Assembly: GCF_039710355.1 (NCBI RefSeq)
Contig: NZ_JBDKWZ010000004.1
Location: 423,811 to 487,810 of the forward strand
Source: Rapidithrix thailandica
Lineage (GTDB): Bacteria; Bacteroidota; Bacteroidia; Cytophagales; Flammeovirgaceae
Length of the DNA stretch: 64,000 bases
Direction of reading: 5' to 3'
Positions 63,868-64,000 of this stretch are shown here, piece after piece (the stretch's first letter is position 1; every line of letters starts with the position of its first letter). The translations under genes were made by a program, and so were the position numbers. A model generated the notes under the pieces. That model did not search any database. It worked only from the letters and a program-made list of their open reading frames with translations, and was not told where the DNA came from.

Positions 63868-64000
63868 TCAGGTAAGGGTGCAAGCGACTAGTATTCTATC
63901 AAAGATATTGTTTTCAAAATATCTTCTGTTGAGTTTGTAGCAGAACTCGTCCAAGTAGTTCTGTAAGTATTCCGTCCGGGTCTGTTGATATATCCCTTGT
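63868..64000 (-). mobile_element. IS1595 (ISXO2-like) transposase, C-terminal part, cut by window end
   Basis: On the minus strand the frame reads YQQTRTEYLQNYLDEFCYKL, then NRRYFENNIFDRIL, ending with a TGA complement at 63868-63870. The pattern YL.EF.Y..NRR...N..FDR is the end of ISXO2-type DDE transposases of the IS1595 family. Only 43 residues fall inside the window, so intactness cannot be judged. Confidence 0.8.

Overview
The window is a chromosomal segment of a gliding, T9SS-bearing Bacteroidota, most likely a marine or environmental member of the Cytophagales. The evidence is a SusC/SusD pair, several TonB-dependent receptors with carboxypeptidase-like N-domains, GldH, a T9SS-type C-terminal sorting domain, a DUF3822-coaD pair, many lipoproteins, and promoters of the Bacteroidota type (TTTG, 19-20 nt spacer, TAnnTTTG). 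The genus cannot be named from the sequence alone.

1-14.3 kb: after a truncated gene and a YHS-domain lipoprotein, the minus strand carries a tightly packed operon. It runs from a SusC/SusD importer and a small lipoprotein through an S66 LD-carboxypeptidase, an AmiD-like amidase and a serine-hydrolase/M14 fusion to a DUF1611 protein and a dipeptide epimerase. Together these read as uptake and dismantling of peptidoglycan peptides down to amino acids. A divergent gene with an HTH-like segment may regulate it.

14.3-46.5 kb: mostly housekeeping genes. These include hemB, an Mla-type ABC pair, an SDR, ftsE, a transaldolase-like aldolase, the SRP RNA, a CoA-transferase beta subunit, a TonB receptor with a GDSL esterase, GDP-fucose synthesis genes behind a WcaJ-like transferase, prs, a BlaI/M56 sensor pair with two palindromic operators, a universal stress protein, parE, gldH, ricT, coaD, a cyclophilin, VanZ and tRNA-Val.

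46.5-64 kb: an AT-richer accessory region. It holds a Crp/SMR/GNAT group, IS3 and IS1595 remnants, a FecI/FecR/TonB-receptor/PepSY iron-uptake cassette, and one- to three-gene units (lipoprotein, AraC plus VOC, VOC, DinB). Several units end in long imperfect inverted repeats that resemble integron attC sites. It also holds a zinc-ribbon/hydrolase fusion and several decayed gene fragments.

A small dispersed element with TAAGAGCATGTTTAAA-type ends occurs at least six times, twice next to truncated genes. The most unusual items are the peptidoglycan-peptide locus, the attC-like cassette array without a visible integrase, the dispersed inverted-repeat element, and the tandemly duplicated leader of the iron receptor.
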